From positions 2,232,001-2,296,000 of the forward strand of contig NC_005125.1 in NCBI RefSeq assembly GCF_000011385.1: DNA of 64,000 nucleotides, given 5' to 3'. The notes under the pieces were generated by a model that ran no database searches, was not told the DNA's origin, and saw only the letters and a program-made list of their open reading frames with translations. The first letter of the stretch is position 1. Every line of letters starts with the position of its first letter. Source of the DNA: Gloeobacter violaceus PCC 7421 (GTDB lineage: Bacteria > Cyanobacteriota > Cyanobacteriia > Gloeobacterales > Gloeobacteraceae). A program made the translations under genes and the position numbers. Positions 63,040 through 64,000 of this stretch are shown piece by piece.

Positions 63040-64000
63040 CTAATTCTCTGCGCGCACGAGGCTGGTACGCAGTTGGGCCTCCAGTTGCGCTTCGCTTTCA
63101 ATGGGCTCTAGACAGCGCAGCCCCTCGCACACCAGTGCGACAGCAGGCTTGACATCGACCGCCTTGAAGACGGCCGTCGGCCAGTAGCCGCGCAGCAACT
63201 CGGCGATGCGCTCCGGATCGGACTGCACCAGCACCTGGTTGCGGTACCAGTCGTAACCTGCCAACAGCGACGGGCCGGCGCGGGGAACTTCAGCCAGGAT
63301 GCGGGCGAATTGCCGCAGCAGCGCCTCGGCCGCCTCCAGGTAAGCAGGTTCGTCGGTGAGCAAAAACAGTCGCACCAGGTTGGCGGCGGCGAGCCCGTTG
63401 GCCGCCGGGGTGGCGCTGTCTTGAAAGTCTTTTTCGCGGATGAGCAAATCAGGACCGGACGGAGCGCTGAAGTAACCGCCCATTTCCAGATCCCAGAGCC
63501 GCTCGTCCATCTGTTGCTGCAAGGCGCGGGCCGCCTCCAGCCATTCGCCCTGCTGCGTGCTCACGTACAGATCGATCAGGGCTTTGATAAAGCAGGCGTA
63601 GTCTTCAGCGTGAGCCGGGATGGCCGGTTCGCCGTCATAGTTGAGGCGATAAAATTCACCCGGCGCGCGCTGGTGCTCCAGGATGAAGCGCGCGGCGCCC
63701 ACGGCCGTCTCGCGGTACTCCGGCCGCCCAAAGACGTCGGCGGCACGGTTGAGCCCCGCGATCATCAGCGCGTTCCAGGAGACGATGAGCTTGGTATCGG
63801 TGGCGGCGGGCACTCGGCGGCTGCGCACCCCGAAAAGCTTTGTCAGGGCAGTTTCGACCACCGGTGCGAGCACATCGCCGCTGCGGCGCTGCAGTACGGT
63901 CGTGCGGCCCTCGAAGTTGCCCTCGGCAGAGAGAAAAAAGGCCGATTCCAGGGCGGCCAGTTCCTCGCCACTCAATATCTCCTGCAGCTCGGAAGCACTC
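63040..64000 (-). CDS. C-terminal part of a YyaL/DUF255 (SSP411-like) protein; 5' end outside window
   Basis: Open from the right edge to a stop at 63040 (about 319 residues seen). The segment shows the alpha/alpha-barrel part of thioredoxin-domain DUF255 proteins: DTKLIVSWNALMIAGLNRAADVFG, HAEDYACFIKALIDLY and PAANGLAAANLVRLFLLT. The N-terminal thioredoxin-like domain is beyond the window. It ends eight bases before the VOC gene start, on the same strand. Confidence 0.88.
   Translation of the reverse strand, partial: SASELQEILSGEELAALESAFFLSAEGNFEGRTTVLQRRSGDVLAPVVETALTKLFGVRSRRVPAATDTKLIVSWNALMIAGLNRAADVFGRPEYRETAVGAARFILEHQRAPGEFYRLNYDGEPAIPAHAEDYACFIKALIDLYVSTQQGEWLEAARALQQQMDERLWDLEMGGYFSAPSGPDLLIREKDFQDSATPAANGLAAANLVRLFLLTDEPAYLEAAEALLRQFARILAEVPRAGPSLLAGYDWYRNQVLVQSDPERIAELLRGYWPTAVFKAVDVKPAVALVCEGLRCLEPIESEAQLEAQLRTSLVRAEN

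Overview
The window reads as chromosome of a high-GC cyanobacterium. Carboxysome genes in the order ccmK-ccmK-ccmL-ccmM-ccmN-ccmO, a CO2-hydrating NDH-1 module, a cmp-type bicarbonate ABC transporter, cyanobacterial DUF families (DUF6671, DUF1997, DUF2887/DUF4351, TIGR02450) and CofG all point that way. My best guess is Gloeobacter or a close relative, from base composition and protein style. I could not check it against a database.

Layout. 1-750: the end of an unrecognised gene and a broken DUF5615 toxin-like gene. 745-17600: an inorganic-carbon island. On the minus strand lies ndhF4-ndhD4-chpX (low-affinity CO2 uptake). On the plus strand follow a DUF6671 gene and the operon cmpA-cmpB-[exported beta carbonic anhydrase]-cmpC-cmpD. 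It converges, with overlapping stop codons, on the minus-strand carboxysome operon ccmKKLMNO. CO2 conversion, bicarbonate import and the carboxysome shell/scaffold are thus within about 16.5 kb. 17575-30552: tRNA-Asp, two HtrA-type proteases, HyuA, beta-propeller phytase, CofG, a membrane Ser/Thr kinase, IscA-type Fe-S protein, a redoxin and a RarA-methyltransferase-like fusion. 30553-39400: cupin, a newly noted 46-codon gene, VKOR-thioredoxin fusion, purL-purF, tRNA-Glu, a MESH1-like HD protein and a TonB-dependent receptor.

39450-52200 is the accessory stretch. It holds a decayed [2Fe-2S] ferredoxin gene and a 69-aa internally repeated protein. Beside them is a toxin-like locus: an acidic protein with a glycine-zipper C-terminus (split by one in-frame TAG), a pentapeptide-repeat protein, and a second displaced copy of the glycine-zipper module. 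After eno, a PRK-like kinase and a deacetylase/glycosidase fusion comes an insertion-sequence cluster. One IS4-family element (48073-49230, 13-bp terminal inverted repeats, 11-bp target duplication) has cut a membrane Ser/Thr kinase gene in two. Removing the element and one duplication restores a 357-aa reading frame matching the 361-aa paralogue at 24046-25131. IS982-like and IS3 remnants, a second IS4-family element with a frameshifted transposase, and an antitoxin (DUF1778) without its toxin follow.

52271-64000 returns to housekeeping genes: CRTISO-like oxidoreductase, coaE, DUF1997, prmA, thiO, a cupin sugar-phosphate isomerase, serA, a TrmJ-like methyltransferase, an OppA-like lipoprotein, a DUF2887 protein, a VOC protein and the C-terminal part of a YyaL/DUF255 protein that runs off the window.
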